In this document: in pieces, positions 61,491 to 64,000 of the stretch
Layout: every line of letters begins with the position of its first letter
How positions within the stretch are numbered: position 1 is the stretch's first letter
Notes under the pieces: model-generated
Database searches by the model: none
What the model was told of the DNA's origin: nothing
The model's input: only the letters and a program-made list of their open reading frames with translations
Program-made: the position numbers and the translations under genes
From: Beaufortia kweichowensis
Taxonomy: Eukaryota; Chordata; Actinopteri; Cypriniformes; Gastromyzontidae
NCBI GenBank assembly: GCA_019155185.1
Contig: CM032814.1
Coordinates: forward strand, 2,878,172-2,942,171
DNA: 64,000 nt
Reading direction: 5' to 3'

Positions 61491-64000
61491 AGTCCAAACA
61501 CTTGGTGTAATATTAAATAATAACCTCGCTCTTCCCAGCTTTGCAATGGCATTAAATCATTTTTGAAGCTACTAAAACTGGATCCATATATCATAAAAGT
61601 ATTCCATGAGACGCGCTAGGAGGTCTTCTAGAGTGAAACAGTGCGTTTGTGAGTAAAAAGCATTAATATTTTGAGCTTGTTGAGCCACGATAGGTCGTGT
61701 TGAGTTGAACATGTATAGATAAAATCCATAATGGCGGCATCCCAACTCAACGTAACTAAACTTCTCGTGTGTCTCCAACCAATGACATTCGAAGATGTGG
61801 TGGGATGATATTTACAGGTTTTTAAGATATTGTTTGTCTTTTTCACGTCTTTTGTAAGCCCTGTTAATAGATGTTATTTTTAGATCATCTCTGTGGTGTG
61901 TTACCTGAGGTGTCAGAGACACAACCTGCTGCGGCCACACAGAGGAACCAGCACTCGTTTAATGATCTGAAACTAGAAGCATTTCTTATAATAAGACAGC
62001 AGAAGTTTTCCCATTCTGTACTTTTTCTTTCCCTTTTCTGTCTCCATCTTACAATGAAAAACTCACAGTCATGAGACTTAATCCTATATTTACTTCCTAC
62101 ACTTCTATCTCCAATGCAAACTCGGTTGCAGATAAAACAACAGAATACTATCAGAGAGAACATGTACGAAGCTCTTGAGGACATGCAGCACTCTTTACAC
62201 CCGAGCAAAGTGATTGTCCCTTAATGTGTCAGTCTTGAAGGCAGTCACGCGTGGGTCTTGCTAAGGTTTATTTAATTGCTCCCCGATGATCAGTCACAAG
62301 ATCACTCTCGCCTGAATCTCGCAGGATTTCCAGTAAGGTGAATGGAGCAGTTTGCTGGCTCAATGGTGTGATATATCTTGGTATGTTTCAAATAGGTAAA
62401 TCTCTCTCCTCCCACTGCGGCGAGCAGCTCAGACGACACTAAAATGTTTGAAGGCATCGTGACATTTCTTTTCAAACTGTCAAGCGTGATTAATTAAAAT
62501 GTGTGACATTCACCATCGAGGGATTCATTTACGAGATTTAACCGTGTGAATCGTTTTTGTGACGGTGTGAAAGTATTGTTTCAACATCACACCCTCCCTT
62601 GTGAAGTATTGGTTGACGTCAAACAGAGGAACCTGCTTCTCGGTGTGGCATCTTTAAGTCCTTTCGTCATGTTTCTTATGATGTCTGATACAGATTTGAA
62701 GTTATTTTCTGAACACATTGAGCCGTTATGTTGTCTGTCTCTATGGCATACGTGCAGTAGACAGCTGCTTAAACGGAAAGGAATTCAAAGACCAAATGAT
62801 GATGACTATTTTTCCTTGTTAAATCGATTTGGATATTGTTATTTGCCAATATTTTTCCACCATTATGGGTAACGTTTTACCAAAGCCGCTAAAAGCTTTT
62901 CATCATAAGCGTAACGCTGCAGTACACAGGGATTTTACTGGATGTCAGTGGAGGAGAGTACAACAGGGATTTTACTGGATGAATCAACAGTGGATCTTTC
63001 ACATGTTCACAACACTAAACAATACCTTTGTTAGGAACTGTTTGTAAATGAGAAAATAGAATTAACATTTAATGAATCAACATTTATCCTGGCTTCCATA
63101 TTTCAGCAGTGAAGTTGCAAATGTATTTTAGTGACTAATATCACTTCTCTGCTGTGCTGTTTTTAATGAAAAGATTGAAATCTATCCTTTAATCGTGTTG
63201 AAAACTGTTCAATGTAAACTGTAACTGACTGTTGTAAAACTGTGAACATCTGTCACTGATGTCACTGCCAGGATCGGTGGGTTTATGTTTTTTTCAGTGG
63301 TAGAGCGTTTGCTGTATTCGTATTAATTAAAATATCTTTGGTGGTTCATCACATTTTTATGCTTTAATAACTCCCTACCTTTCACAACAGCTCTCTCATT
63401 GGAAACATGTATGATGTTGCCTATAAGAACCTCACCAGTTTTTGGGACAAAGTCATGAATTTATTTTTGACCTTGTTGCAAGAGAGACACATTTCGTGGT
63501 GTTTGTGTCAGACCAGCCTGCCTGCACAAAGTAGATGTTTGATAGAATAATTACAGTTCCTGGTTTCCAGATCTTTTGCGTTGGATTGGAACATTTGTCA
63601 AACCTTAAATATACACATGTAACTACATTGGTCATGTCATCTTTGCTCTAATTATTTGCAAAATATATTCAAATACACTGTGGTCTTGCTCTTGGCTGAC
63701 CTGTGGTGGACAGAGGCCCAAAAGTAGAAAAATGATTTTTTTAGCAACCCTCTAGAAGAACCATGATTAATTGTATGGCAAAACGTCCCTTTACTGATGT
63801 ATTGCATATCCGAAGGAAAGTTTACCTTTCGAGAAAGACGAATGTTGAATTTTGTCCCATAAATTTAACAGTAACCTTTCCTCTGGGTCGTATAAATCTT
63901 TTTGGCATGAAGGGAAATGTATATTCAAGCACAATTGCCAGCAAGTTTTATGTTCTCTAGCAATAGAAGATTACCAGTCAACTTTTTCATGTCCCATATG
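61491..64000. other. gene-free sequence
   Basis: 62200-62720 is a balanced, CpG-containing block next to AT-rich DNA. Frames at 61885-62208 (minus) and 62546-62872 (plus) are over 100 codons but have no domain, no splice context and no family resemblance. No gene is recognised up to the right edge. Confidence 0.4.

Noticed and set aside
62546..62872. 108-codon plus-strand frame
   Set aside because: No domain or splice signals; Cys/Leu-rich chance frame.

Overview
The window is vertebrate nuclear DNA, almost certainly from a bony fish and most likely a cyprinid. The evidence is: AT-rich sequence with short GT-AG introns; many copies of short inverted-repeat DNA transposons (MITEs) and tRNA-derived SINEs of types familiar from zebrafish and carp genomes; long (GA)n, (TA)n and (AAT)n microsatellites; and two recognisable vertebrate genes. 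No prokaryotic gene organisation is present. Nearly all long open frames are chance frames or run through simple repeats.

Region 1 (1-4620) holds the only two genes supported with confidence, both on the minus strand. Positions 1268-1358 are the first coding exon of a phosphofructokinase gene, best matched to platelet-type pfkp. Its CpG-rich, CCAAT/GC-box promoter lies at 1359-1660, and its first intron runs off the left edge. About 1.7 kb upstream of that promoter, at 3387-4254, is a complete five-coding-exon type I interferon gene (162 residues; all introns phase 0 and 90-103 bp) with the CAW signature. It has a TATA box and two ISRE-like sites upstream, and a probable non-coding leader exon.

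Region 2 (4621-12000) is repeat-rich intergenic DNA. It contains a diverged local duplication, two MITEs, the decayed 3' end of a LINE whose 3' UTR has been amplified into a (TA)n minisatellite, a SINE, and a SINE tail duplicated exactly in tandem within (AAT)n tracts.

Region 3 (12000-64000) is a gene desert. Repeat-poor blocks of ordinary composition, candidate conserved non-coding elements, alternate with MITEs (hAT-like, Tc1-like and unclassified) and microsatellites. In mammals PFKP is also flanked on its 5' side by a large desert reaching ADARB2, so desert upstream of pfkp is the expected layout. I recognised no ADARB2 exon. Possible exceptions to the no-gene picture are a 64-nt exon-like segment at 54348-54411 and a promoter/ORF/polyA-like arrangement at 59980-60351, both weak. 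The oddest local structure is a pair of abutting perfect hairpins at 56675-56753.

Functionally, pfkp encodes a glycolytic control enzyme and the interferon gene an inducible secreted antiviral cytokine. They share a strand and a neighbourhood but have separate promoters of very different type.
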